Shown here: positions 10,051 through 19,644 of the stretch, piece after piece
Numbering within the stretch: the stretch's first letter is position 1
Layout of the letters: the number at the start of each line of letters is the position of its first letter
Source: Cercozoa sp. M6MM
Taxonomy: Eukaryota; Endomyxa: Ascetosporea
Reading direction: 5' to 3' (one strand)
Assembly: GCA_040357565.1 (NCBI GenBank)
Contig: JBDODJ010000175.1
DNA length: 23,079 nt
Notes under the pieces: model-generated
What the model was told of the DNA's origin: nothing
The model's database searches: none
What the model saw: the letters and a program-made list of their open reading frames with translations, nothing else
Position numbers and translations under genes: made by a program

Positions 10051-10403
10051 GCGTCCCCGCGGTGTGGACGCGGGATAACTCTGTGGAACGTTTTTGTTAA
10101 TGACTCGAGCCACGCCACTTCTACCTATTTATCTGTCGCTAGCGCCGGCGGATTCGATCTTCTCGCTTTGTTCACTTCAATTTAACGGTTAAGTTGTTGT
10201 GTTCAATCGAATCGAATGACGGAATTATCGCTTCGTTCCCCGCCGGTCCGTCTATGTCCGCCGTTTCTTCCAGCGGAAGTGCGCAGTGAAACGCGCGCAA
10301 AACTGCCAAACTATGAACGATCTGACGTATTAGGCAGACCGACAAAGCGCTCGACACGAGGCACTAAGGTCAGCAAACGTTTGCACACAACTAGTGCGCG
10401 ATC
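10051..10403. other. Intergenic region with overlapping hairpins after the METTL9 stop
   Basis: Directly after the METTL9 stop, GCGTCC (10051-10056) can pair with GGACGC (10066-10071). Alternatively CCCGCG (10056-10061) can pair with CGCGGG (10069-10074); the two stems exclude each other. The rest, up to the next ATG at 10404, should hold the METTL9 3' UTR and the next promoter. I see no other gene. Confidence 0.4.
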
Positions 10404-11191
10404 ATGAACTTGCTCCTTGCACTCGTCGCGATGTTGCAAGTCTATGTTGCCGCAGCACAACGCATAGAACCCGAGGACGGCGGGTCATTCTGGGTTAAGT
10501 AAGCTTACCAGTAAGTTTGTCGTTCACGGAAAATGAACTTATATGCATGTCCTGAGTAAGCAGAGTGGATTCGGAGAAAGCTTGCGATGTGTACGACAAG
10601 TCGCTGTGTAAGCAGGCGTGTCTCAAGTGCGGTGCGCAGGTTGGAAGTGGCGCGCTGTTTAGTTGCGAGGACAACGACGGCGTCGTTCTCGATGCACTGC
10701 GTTGCGCGAACCCGGTTCGTGACAAGGAACAGTGCGGCTCGTTCGATCACTTGTACGCAGCGAGTCGCGACCCTTCCTCAGACAAGTGCATTGCATTTCA
10801 CTCGGCTTCTCGCCCTCGAAACTTGTGGAACGTTTTTTAAACATTGTAGCTGTGGTGACGTGTGCCGCACCTCTGAGTGCTGGTCCGGTACGAACGACCA
10901 CTTCGCATGTGGCGTCGGCACTTTGGACGGATGCATTGTTCGACCGACGAAAATCGCCTCCCCTGGTGGTCTTTCCGGTGGTGCCATCGCTGCCATCGTC
11001 TTCGCGTATCCTTGACCTTCATTATGTATACAATAGTAGGCATGCTGTAAATTACAAGCTGGGATTATATCGACAGCACCCTCGCCAGTATTGGATGCGT
11101 CATTGCCAGCGCTGTGGTGGGACGACGCTGGCTCAAGTCGCGAGGCCGAGTTCGCATCGGCAACGACTTGGATGACGAACACTTCGCGTGA
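10404..11191 (+). CDS. Small Cys-rich type I membrane protein (195 aa)
   Basis: Four exons: 10404-10498, 10564-10785, 10850-11005, 11077-11191 (TGA), joined in phases 2, 2 and 2. The N-terminus MNLLLALVAMLQVYVAAA is a signal peptide. The ectodomain has many cysteines in a CDVYDKSLCKQACLKC cluster and later in CGDVCRTSEC, suggesting disulfide bonds. A Gly-rich hinge then leads to one transmembrane helix split by the last intron (GGAIAAIVFA joined to TLASIGCVIASAVVG). It is followed by a stop-transfer RRWLKSRGR and a short tail of about 20 residues ending in an acidic DLDDEHFA. I recognise no family. It could be a surface receptor or adhesion subunit; that is inference from topology only. Confidence 0.75.
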
Positions 11192-11404
11192 ATTATGCTG
11201 TGGACATCGATAACAATCTTATCTTAGCTTGACTGCAATGCCAGGTTAGAGCAAAAGCCGAGGGTTTCTTAAGTTATTTAGTCAGTTGAGTCGTTTCTGA
11301 AACCAACTAAGTAGTCCGAGAGCCTCTTAAATTACACGTACAGTATGTAATGGAAAATATACAATCCTGCCGTGGGCATTGAACTCTATAATAAAGGCGA
11401 CAAG
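11192..11404. other. Convergent intergenic region
   Basis: This lies between the stop codons of the small membrane protein (plus) and the surface protein (minus). It is AT-richer than its surroundings. An ataataaagg at about 11388-11397 could serve as a polyadenylation signal for the plus-strand gene. Nothing else is seen. Confidence 0.4.
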
Positions 11405-14017
11405 CTAAGGAGACGGCGATTTCCACGGACTGGTGGGATTGCTGTCGAGAGGAACGACGCGATCGATGTCGTAGCTCTCGAACGTCTTGAGCTATAATTC
11501 ACAGTACTCGTTTACAGTTGCATACAGTGTAGTATCGATAAGCCGGGGAGAGACAAAGAAAGTGGAGGAAAGATGGGTTCCGTGTTAAGCAGTAAATATT
11601 TACCGCACGACAGGTGGTATCCATGCAAGGTCGGCTACACGGGTCTGTATCGCGGCACGGACGTGGGCCCGGGCATCTGTCCGATCCTGTAGAGCGATGG
11701 CAAGGACCTGGGCGGTCGTTCTCCTCGCTCGACTCGCTCTCATCGGGGGACGTCGGGCTCGAGGGAGGGGGTCGCGAGGGAGGACTCGAGGGAGGAGGAC
11801 TCGAGGGAGGCGGTCGCGAGGGAGGACTCGAGGGAGGCGGTCGCGAGGGAGGACTCGAGGGAGGCGGTCGCGAGGGAGGACTCGAGGGAGGCGGTCGCGA
11901 GGGAGGACTCGAGGGAGGACTCGAGGGAGGTGGGCTCGAAGGAGGGGGTCGCGAGGGAGGTGGGCTCGAAGGAGGGGGTCGCGAGGGAGGAGGACTCGAA
12001 GGAGGGGGTCGTGAGGGAGGAGGACTCGAGGGAGGGGGTCGCGAGGGAGGAGGACTCGAGGGAGGAGGACTCGAGGGTGGTGGAATGGAGGGAGGCGGGC
12101 TCGAAGGAGGCGGAATGGAGGGAGGCGGGCTCGAAGGAGGCGGGCTCGAAGGCGGTGGCGGCGGCGGTCGAGGCAGCTCCGGTGCGCAGTCTGTCACAAC
12201 AGGGTGCGCAGTGAAAAAGTTAAGACGAACAACGTAGTGCGTGCTCGTGAAGAATGGCAGCAAAGTGAACGCACTGATTTTGACGTTGTCGATGCCGAAA
12301 TTGTAGAAGAAGAGAGTTTCGATCTCTGCAAATCGCAGACTGTAGCTGCCCGAGGACGGCAGAGCCACATTAAAGGACACTGTGGCCCAGTTGGCAATGT
12401 CGGCGTCATGCACTTCCAGCACGGTCACCAACTCGGCAGCACTCGTCGTGTAGGGCGACGACAGTCCAGCAACGTCGCCCAGGATGTCCACTCGCTGGTA
12501 CAACGACAATACAGTAGTATTTTTACACACGGTGCACAGAGGTGACGTCAACGGGAAGGTAAGTTTATATTTACCGAGTACTGACTCGAGTGAGCCAAAT
12601 TGATCGGGCCTGGCACATAGACGCCGGCGTAATTGACGACATATCGATCGTAGGTCACTTGCACTGCCGGACAGTTGCAGCTCTGATCATTGAATTAAAC
12701 TCACAACTGAATGGAGGCAGTGAGAGGCGGGTCTTACGAGAGCTACTCTACCTTTTGGAATCTGAAGGGATGCAGGAGCACACGCCGACCGGGTCCATTC
12801 TGATCGCCGAGGATGGCTCGCGTTTCTCCGGCATGGGGTGGCACTGCGAGACCCGAAACAGGCGCCAAAGCCGAGTTGGTGTCGTACACATAGAAGTTGC
12901 CCGTCACCTCCGGGTGGACCACTTCGTTGTGCACTTGCCACTGGTTCCCAGGCACCAGGGGCAATTGTACGTCGGCGTCGCCCTGCTCGGAAACCCATTC
13001 ATATACAGTACCGCAGCAACAGTCTGTTTTTGCGGCGCACATGCACGGTGTACCGTAGCAGCAGCCTCAAAACTGTCCATCGGGATGGGTGTCACATCCT
13101 CGCGGACCACGCAAGTCGCCGTCGAAGTCGATGTCGGGGTCGGTGTCGCCGTCGATGTCAGTATCGGTGTCGGCGTCGATGTTCGTGTCGGTGTCGATGT
13201 CGGCGTTGTCACTGGCGGCGGCGGTTGCTGCCAAAAAAGATAAACTGACCGGTCAATCAGAGGCACAAGGCAGCTCTAAAAAGCCGCCAGTAATCATGTA
13301 AACTTACTTTACCGAGGGAGGTGGCGGCAAGGGACTTGGCGGCACGGCTGGCGGCACGGCTGGCGGAGGGACTGGCGGCGCTGGAGAATCATCGTCGCTC
13401 AGTCCGAAACCCAAACCAAGACCCTGCTCTCAAAAGAAAGCACAATGACAGGCTGTTGCAAACGGTTGCTCTGGGTTAGAACTGCATGCCCGAAGTTATT
13501 TTACCAAGCCAAGTGCCAGCAAAATGAAGCACAGTAACGCCGCTCCTCCAATGTACAAGGGGCGCTTGCACGACTCTTCGGAGCACTCGCTTTCGCCGAC
13601 CGAACAGCTGGGGAGGAAGGGTATTACTCAGTTTTTAGAATTTTTGGGGAGCGTGTTTACTGTTGACAGTTCGGAGCGTATGGGAAGTGCTGTGCCGGCA
13701 CTCCACGTCCTGGTGGTTGCTGCTGGCATTAAATAAACAATAGAGGCAACAATATGAGTGCATCAAAGTGAAAACATGTCTCCCCCGACTCGAAGGTAAC
13801 CCGACCACGTAGTGCGGCTGAAAGGGCGATCCAGCAGAAGCGCGCTGCATCGTCGTCGTGCAGTAATATACTATACTGGATACAAACCTTACGAGAGCTC
13901 GCCTCTGCATGCCTTCTGTTGTTTTTGGCGACTCTCGCCACTTTTCAAGCCACGCCTCCGCAGCTTTTTTGAATGTACCGAAATGTGATCCGTTCGCCGC
14001 CTTCTATCTGAAGACAT
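11405..14017 (-). CDS. Type II membrane surface protein with Pro-rich stalks and adhesin-like ectodomain (about 619 aa)
   Basis: Exons (complement): 13893-14017, 13790-13844, 13661-13719, 13505-13607, 13313-13423, 13012-13227, 12752-12940, 12575-12682, 12275-12494, 11604-12190, 11405-11491 (TAG); all phases agree. Order: a basic cytosolic N-terminus (MSSDRRRRTDH, KKLRRRGLK), a short Cys cluster, one transmembrane helix (YIGGAALLCFILLALGLGL), a Pro stalk (PAPPVPPPAVPP), and a Thr/Pro linker (TPTSTPTRTSTP) suited to O-glycosylation. Next come about 200 residues with LGDQNGPGRRVLLHPFRF, then RVDILGDVAG and LRFAEIETLFFYNFGIDNV, as in lectin/jelly-roll-like domains of secreted bacterial and algal proteins. 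A long SPPPS/RPPPS repeat, a Cys patch (CMDTTC) and a short tail end it. With no signal peptide before the helix, the C-terminal part should face outside. It is probably a cell-surface or wall protein; the ligand is unknown. The three N-terminal exons are least certain. Confidence 0.78.
11757..12150 (-). repeat. Coding minisatellite: Ser/Arg-Pro-Pro-Pro repeats
   Basis: A tandem array with a roughly 27-bp core (ctcgagggaggcggtcgcga and variants) lies inside one exon of the surface protein. On the minus strand it encodes alternating SPPPS, RPPPS and IPPPS units, like extensin and pherophorin rods. Several blocks are near-identical, so copy number probably varies by unequal exchange or slippage. 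The antisense strand is also open, giving Gly/Glu-rich shadow ORFs. Confidence 0.92.
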
Positions 14018-14417
14018 GCACCTGTACAAATCTCCCGTAAAAGACGCTCACAAACTTGGCGCGGCCGACTCGGCGACGGCGCCAGTTCGGTTAGTTAGGT
14101 TGCGTACGTCCCTACTCTGCATCCGTAGCATCGTCGCGCATCGATGAAAGTCGTCGTGCAATAACGTTCGGCCCGTGTATCTCGTCTATCAGATATCATG
14201 TATTTTACTCGCTTAAGTTTTATCTCTAAGCTAGCGCACACGGATGTCGCAACCAACCGAACTAAGTGCATAACTGAAGGAACATTGTCGGGAAAAATAC
14301 AGTTGAATACGATACGATAACCCCCCCCCCCCCCGACGCGAACTCGGCTAACGGACAGGGAAACCACATGGTTGATTGCTAATGTTACGTTAGTAGACTC
14401 AACTAAACTATCGTACG
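14018..14417. promoter_or_regulatory. Upstream region of the surface-protein gene, with poly-C tract
   Basis: About 400 bp lie between the surface-protein start (minus) and the RRP46 stop (minus). It contains a pure C run at about 14321-14334, which could form an i-motif/G-quadruplex pair. I see no TATA box and no coding region. Confidence 0.35.
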
Positions 14418-15730
14418 TTAGTTGTCAAAGACGCCGCGCGACGCGAGTTGCTGGCACGCGTGTTTCCGGCACATGTCGCGCAGGAACATGTGCACTTGTC
14501 GTGCACCCTGCACATACACAAACATGCTGTGCCGGGGTACAAGCTAGCAAAGACAAGAGAGGAAGAATACATCGAGTGCAGCACGCACACACGGCGCCAG
14601 TTGCGGTCGGTCCAGCACACCGTCCTGTCGCACGCTGACCAGTCGCACTGCAGACACCAAAACACTTGAACAGGACACCAAAAGGTAAAAGAACACGTGG
14701 AAGTACCAATATGCTGATCGTGGGCAGCAGGGTCGTCGTTGTCGTGACACGTGCTGGCCACAGTGAGCGTGGCACAGTCCTGACCGCGTTCTCTGCCATT
14801 GATGTCGAGCACGATGTCGTTCTCCTGCGTGCCAACGGTGACACCGCACACCAACGCCGTCATTGGGATGCCTGCGTCCACCTGCGGGGGGGGGGGCAGA
14901 GGTAGGGTAGGGTAGGGTAGGGTAGGGGTAGGGTAGGGTAGGGGCGGGTGCAGGGGTAGAGGGGGGTGGGTAGGTATATGACAGTACCAGTGCCAGACAG
15001 GCCGCGTTGATGGCACACGCCAGAGCGCCGCCGTCGTCTTGTCGTACTCTCACCTTCACACAATCAAAAGGTTAGCTTGGGGTAAAGGGATAAGGGGGTA
15101 ACAGGGGGAGGGGGCAAGGACTACCTGCACTTCGATCAGCGCCTTGGGAAACAAATCGGCGCACACGACAGATTCGAGCGTTTCTTGCAGTGTGCGGCCC
15201 ATGTCCTAAAAAGAAGTCAAGTGTCTTTCACAGACAAAACTCTCCCTTTACAAAACAAACACATCCTTAATTAGACACAATCGATGGTTAAGGAACCTGC
15301 TGCTGCCAATCGGACGATTTAACCTCGCGTCGCTCGAATCCCGCGAACGGCATGCGCATCATCTGCGAGAACAAGGGTCAGGAGACACAGGTCACACTGG
15401 CAAATAGACAAGACGGATTAGTGGTGTCAAACACCTCCGCGCGGATGGTTGCACGGTCATGCAGCTGCTCGGAGCGACGGCGGTGCTCCTTGGGACCACT
15501 CACGGTGGCTACGCACTCGGTCTGACCCATCGCGAAGCGTGCCGAGCCGTCAGCATCCAGACACACGCCCAGTTCCGCGCGGAGCGCACGTGCTTCATCA
15601 CACTTGCGCCCGTCGTGCCGCAGACCCCAGTCCGAAAGCTACACACACACCAGCCAGAACATGCAAGTTCAAATACCACAGATCGTCACATCATCTGTGA
15701 TACACGCATGCTAAAACGCAATCTTACCAT
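14418..15730 (-). CDS. RRP46: Exosome subunit RRP46 (EXOSC5-like), about 244 aa
   Basis: Exons (complement): 15728-15730 (ATG only), 15435-15638, 15324-15362, 15125-15205, 14988-15053, 14707-14881, 14571-14647, 14418-14507 (TAA). All phases agree. The protein has an RNase PH fold. DGSARFAMGQTECVATVSGP matches the N-terminal strand pair of EXOSC5, LACAINAACLAL the central helix, and VDAGIPMTALVCGVTVG the following segment, with NDIVLDINGRE after it. Length is close to human EXOSC5 (235 aa). RRP46 is a structural member of the nine-subunit exosome ring used in nuclear and cytoplasmic 3'-5' RNA decay; the eukaryotic subunit is normally not catalytic. The start codon alone in exon 1 is inferred from an ATG/GTAAGA junction and is the weakest point. 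Introns 4 and 5 are C-rich in the transcript. Confidence 0.87.
14885..15115 (-). repeat. G-rich/TAGGG repeats in RRP46 introns
   Basis: 14888-14975 holds a G run and about eight copies of TAGGG in tandem (roughly 14901-14945), inside the intron between exons 14988-15053 and 14707-14881. A second intron carries GGGGTAAAGGG-type sequence at about 15078-15115. Motif and strand are the same as in the SHPRH introns. Confidence 0.88.
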
Positions 15731-15875
15731 GTTTCAAGCCGGTAAAATACAATCGGCACACTCGCGCACTTACGGTATCACCAGGACTGTGCAGTACGGA
15801 GCAAGCTGGAGCGCTGGGGTTTGTTTTAATATTATGTCAAACATCTGGCGTCGGCTGCTGGCTGTTGGTGGATTT

Positions 15876-17097
15876 TTAGTCACAGTTAGTCTTCACATTC
15901 CCTTGATTGTCTAAACAGAGCAGTTGCGTCGATAAGGTGGCAATGGATATCGCGCGGATGCAGTCGTGTAGCAGTGAGACGCACAGCACCGTTTGCAGGG
16001 CGAACAGGGGAACTGAAACGGAGAATAGCAAACACATTCCCGTCCAACAGACCATTCACAAACACAGCTGTTGGCACTGTACGGTAGTACCATCTCGCAT
16101 GGGGTAACGTGCAAGCTTGTACACGAGCATCAAGAGCGCCAGAGCAATGCAGGCAGTGATCGACGCGGAGGTTATCACCCCAACTGCTACATTGCGGGTC
16201 CAAGTGGTGCCGGTGCTCGGCATTATCGACAGATTGAACGCCACCAGCAGCAACATAACAACAACAAGACACTCGCACAGCAAAAAGGCTCTCGCTGTCT
16301 CGAGTACTTGGCATCGATTCAGTGTTCTGCGCGGGTGTCATTGTGCCAGAAGAGGAGTTATAGAGCTTGAAATAATCGAACGTGCGGAAAGCGTACAAAG
16401 GCCGCAGCAAAGGAAGATAAAGCGTCAGTGTGGCACACGTAATGGCGACTGCCAGTGCGCCTGTCCACTTGGGCGTGTACAGCAGAGCGTGTAGAAGCGA
16501 TGCCTCTGTCGTTTCTCGTGCCAGGAAAAGCGACAGTGCCACCAATGTCACCACACTAAACACGCGCATCCGATCGCTGTCACCATATGCGAAAAAACCG
16601 AATTCGTCAGGTGCTATGTCCGCGTTGGATTGAAGCCGCGAAGCTCGGATGCAGTCCAAAATGAGCAGTAGCAGTGCTACTGTCAACAACAACAGCAGCG
16701 CGAGTGTAGTGTACCGACTCACTGCGCGTACGGTACTCGCGTGACTCACACTCGCAAATGGAAGCGCCAGGTGCAACACTAGACTCGGGAGCACACACAC
16801 GCCTGCCAGTGCGAGAATCTTGAACCATGCGAGCCATTTTTCCTCCTCGGTCTCTTGTTGCTGACCTGACAATTTGACCCAATTAACAACTGAAACTGCA
16901 CACTGCAACCAGGCAAATTCAACACTCTCTAGTTCGTCCGTCACAATAGACAGCGGAGGTTCTTGAGCACGCTCAAATGCTCCCGAAGTAAGCACTGGTG
17001 GCTGCGAGAAACGGAAACTCAACGAATGAACAGAACGGAATGAACACAATTGGTAAGTTTATCATACCTGCTCAGGCGAGTTTTCCGAGTCCGGCAT
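15876..17097 (-). CDS. Unknown multi-pass membrane protein (about 335 aa)
   Basis: Four exons (complement): 17068-17097, 16397-17001, 16091-16326, 15876-16012 (TAA), all in phase. It starts MPDSENSPEQ with a hydrophilic N-terminal region of about 70 residues and no signal peptide. About seven hydrophobic segments follow, among them FKILALAGVCVLPSLVLHLA, YTTLALLLLLTVALLLLILD, RVFSVVTLVALSLFLA, ALAVAITCATLTLYLPLL, LLCECLVVVMLLLVAFNLSI, VGVITSASITACIALALLML and a last one near the C-terminus. Loops are short. The seven-helix count suggests, but does not prove, a receptor- or transporter-like protein; no GPCR or transporter signature is visible. It lies 145 bp upstream of RRP46 on the same strand. 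Confidence 0.75.
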
Positions 17098-17551
17098 GTC
17101 GACACTTCATCCAGCTGGAAATGTCCAGATAGCGTCTCTTTGCGCGTGCAGGCACTGACCGGTACGCTAGCCGCAGTACTACTGTGCTCGCGAAGCAAAA
17201 CTTCCGATCAACCCCAGGCACGTGTCAGCGTGAAGCGAATGGCAATTTCACTTGCTCCTTTGAATCACTGCAGTTTTGGTGTTCCTGAAGCCTGATTGAT
17301 TGAACTGATAGCGACTTAAAATTCTCAGCGTTTTACCGCGTCAGTTGAGTTAAACTGATAGCTTATCGATCCACCGCAATGAAGCACGTCAATCACTGGC
17401 AAACAAAATGTCGGCTTCAAGTGACTGCGAGCAGTTTAGTTGATCGTTTAAGGTAACCTCAGCCTTCAAAGTCTATTCAGTAGCACGACACACTCATGGC
17501 ATTGACGGACTGCCAGTGCTGCAGTGAGACAGTATGAACGCCCGTTCGGAT
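17098..17551. other. Intergenic region between two minus-strand genes
   Basis: This should hold the promoter of the membrane protein and the 3' UTR of the zinc-finger gene. Several tracts of about 20 bp related to cagtttagttgatcg and agttgagttaaactgatagc recur at about 17305-17445. No gene seen. Confidence 0.35.
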
Positions 17552-18545
17552 TCAAAGTGGCAGTCTCGGCTGCGCTGCCACTGTTTTTTCAACGTCAACT
17601 GCACTCCATGTGGTGCTGTCAGTATCAATATTGTCACGGCTGAGCATGCTCGCTTGCAGTGCATCGACGTCTATGCTGTGTTTGACCATTTCACTCATTT
17701 CGGGGGATTCTAACACAGCCTGCAGAACAAGACGATCCGAACGGTTGGATATCTCAAGCTCAAACCCATCTATAGACTTATGTCACCTTTAAAGCAGGGT
17801 CCACTCGTTTGCGGTGCTTCTTGACATGCGCATTTCGGCCCTATTATGAAACGAAAAGAGGTTAAGGAAATGAAACTAGTGAAAGAGCACGGGAGGGAGG
17901 GGTACCTGCATGTTTCGAAAGTGCATATCGCACTCGCTGCAGTACAAATACCGCGGATTGATTTTCTGCGGCGTCTTTCGGCGGCGTTTTTTTTGGGGTT
18001 CATACTGTGCAGGCATCACAGATCCAGATCCAGATTCAGACCAAGCAACGTGATGGCTGTCATATATCATAGTACCTCCTCATCCTCAGAGTCAGAGTAG
18101 AAGCTGCTTCTTCGACGCCGCACACGTGCGCGTCGAGGCTTGGGTTCGGGCGAAAGTTCGAGAGTACTCATGCTCTCGAGTTCGTTGTGGGCGCTGTCGT
18201 CGAGCTCAGTGTCGGTGACAGGAGAATGCATCGGAAGAATGACGACACCAGGAGACTTCGGCGTCAGCGCTTCTTTTTCCTGCCAAGGAAGCAAATGTAC
18301 AATTACACGTCTACACCGACATGAAAACATCTTTATACCTCCTGTCGCACGTAATCAGCCAGTTCCATCAACTGACGCACGGCACAGCGCATCTGCACGA
18401 GGCGCGCCATTAACAGCAGCCGCGAATGAACCGTGTCATGCGGCTCCGAGTCGCCGTTTCTTGAATGTTCTGGTTTCTGTGCACCGTCAGAGCGACAGCC
18501 CTGGCCAGCAGCGCTTGCATGCGGCGTATCCTCGTGTTGCTCCAT
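17552..18545 (-). CDS. C2H2 zinc-finger protein, with an apparent frameshift near the 3' end
   Basis: Exons (complement): 18339-18545, 18076-18279, 17906-18004, 17778-17840. As read, this gives 190 residues ending at TAA 17778-17780. A helical N-terminal region (LLLMARLVQMRCAVRQLMEL) is followed by a Ser/Asp/Glu-rich segment and a basic patch (RRARVRRRR). Then come SSFYSDSEDEE, another basic stretch (KKRRRKTPQK) that could be a nuclear signal, and one C2H2 finger, YCSECDMHF...HVKKH, spaced Cx2Cx12Hx3H and split by the last intron. Just past the TAA, a different frame stays open to TGA 17552-17554 and reads like protein (SIDGFELEISNRSDRLVLQ, SEMVKHSIDVDALQASML). A one-base indel at about 17775-17785 would fuse the two into about 265 residues. 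It is a likely DNA- or RNA-binding nuclear protein; no family assigned. Confidence 0.68.
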
Positions 18546-18885
18546 CGCGAATCCGTGAGTGGTTGGTCTGGCAGTGGTCACCCCGACCAGGCGTTTCGAA
18601 GGTCGATCGATTCGATTTCAGCGGAACGTGCGCTGACAGGCAATGATGATGCGTATTAAGCGTAGTGCACACAAGTCAGTGCTAACGTAACGTCAAAAAC
18701 ACGTTTAGTGGCCATGTCGGCGATCACGCCATGGAGCGCCGTTGAAGTGAAATAATAACAAAAATAAAAGGAGAAACCAACAGGACAAAGCAGAGCGAAT
18801 ATTCACTACAGTGTGCATACGTGTTGACATTGTTTAAATTGTGTTAGAGTGATCAAGACTGCACCAAAACCAAGCTGTGTGCAGA
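18546..18885. promoter_or_regulatory. Divergent promoter region between zinc-finger and EF-hand genes
   Basis: About 340 bp lie between two divergent starts. An A-rich stretch (aaataataacaaaaataaaa) sits at about 18752-18770. No clear TATA element or coding sequence. Confidence 0.35.
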
Positions 18886-19644
18886 ATGCAGAACTACCTT
18901 TCAGAAGACACGCCTTTGATGGTGGCCAAGTCTCTCTTTGCCAAGTACGACAAAGATGGCACTGGTACACTTACGACAGACGAGCTTGTTGAGTGAGTTT
19001 GCTCTTTCGGGTAGACTTTGGGAGTCCAAGTTTTTCAGTTGTGTTTTTGTACAGTCTGTTCGGCGACTTTGGCGTGCAGGACGAGCAGCAGGTGCGCACC
19101 TTCCAGTTGCTAATGGACAAGAACGCCAACGGACTCGTCAACTGTGACGAGTTTCTCAACTTTGTCAAGACGGAAAACCGTTTGGTAAAGCTGCAACATA
19201 GCAGAAAACCGTTTGGTATTGTTCATGCTTGTTGTCTTCTCTCCCTATGCAGGACACCTTGACTGACGCTTCGCGCTACGGACTGCTGCAGATGGCAGTA
19301 CAGCGATTTCAGCATTACGACACGACGAAAAGGTATTGTTTATGCACTTTCCTTGGCAGACTGTACGTGTGTGTTCACCTTCTTGTTCGTCTTGAACTGA
19401 CTGCAGCGGATCCATTGACGCCAGTGAGTTCGACCAAGTCATGGCCGACGTTGGGTACAGTTTACGTCTGTACAGCTAGGTTAATACTGTACCCAGCAAG
19501 ATGCAGTTTACTTCCCGTTGTTTGCACAGGTGTGTCGATCCTGCGCGAGTCGCACATGCCAAGCAAGTGCTGGACAAGGACGGCGACGGCGTGATTTCAT
19601 TCCCAGAATTTCTCGAATGGCTCAACTGGGTGCCGCTGCAATGA
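18886..19644 (+). CDS. Calmodulin-like protein with four EF-hands (159 aa)
   Basis: Five exons: 18886-18992, 19055-19184, 19253-19332, 19407-19454, 19530-19644 (TGA), phases 2, 0, 2, 2. Four Ca2+-binding loops are visible: DKDGTGTLTTDE (about 24-35), DKNANGLVNCDE (about 61-72), DTTKSGSIDASE (about 102-113, Thr at position 3, so weaker) and DKDGDGVISFPE (about 140-151). Each ends in the Glu at position 12 that gives bidentate ligation. Size matches calmodulin/centrin-class sensors, but the sequence is too divergent to call calmodulin itself. It should be a soluble Ca2+ sensor. The fourth exon encodes the second half of loop 3. The exon 2 donor is duplicated in the following intron. Confidence 0.9.
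19173..19218 (+). repeat. Duplicated exon/5' splice-site junction in the EF-hand gene
   Basis: The 15 bases gaaaaccgtttggta occur at the real exon 2/intron junction (about 19173-19187) and again 31 bases downstream (about 19204-19218) within the intron. The copy carries the last exon codons plus GT, so it is a ready-made decoy or alternative donor. Confidence 0.85.

Noticed and set aside
11614-12237. Plus-strand Gly/Glu-rich ORFs opposite the surface protein
   Set aside because: They are antisense readings of the Pro-rich coding minisatellite. The minus strand has spliced exons and domain similarity on both sides.
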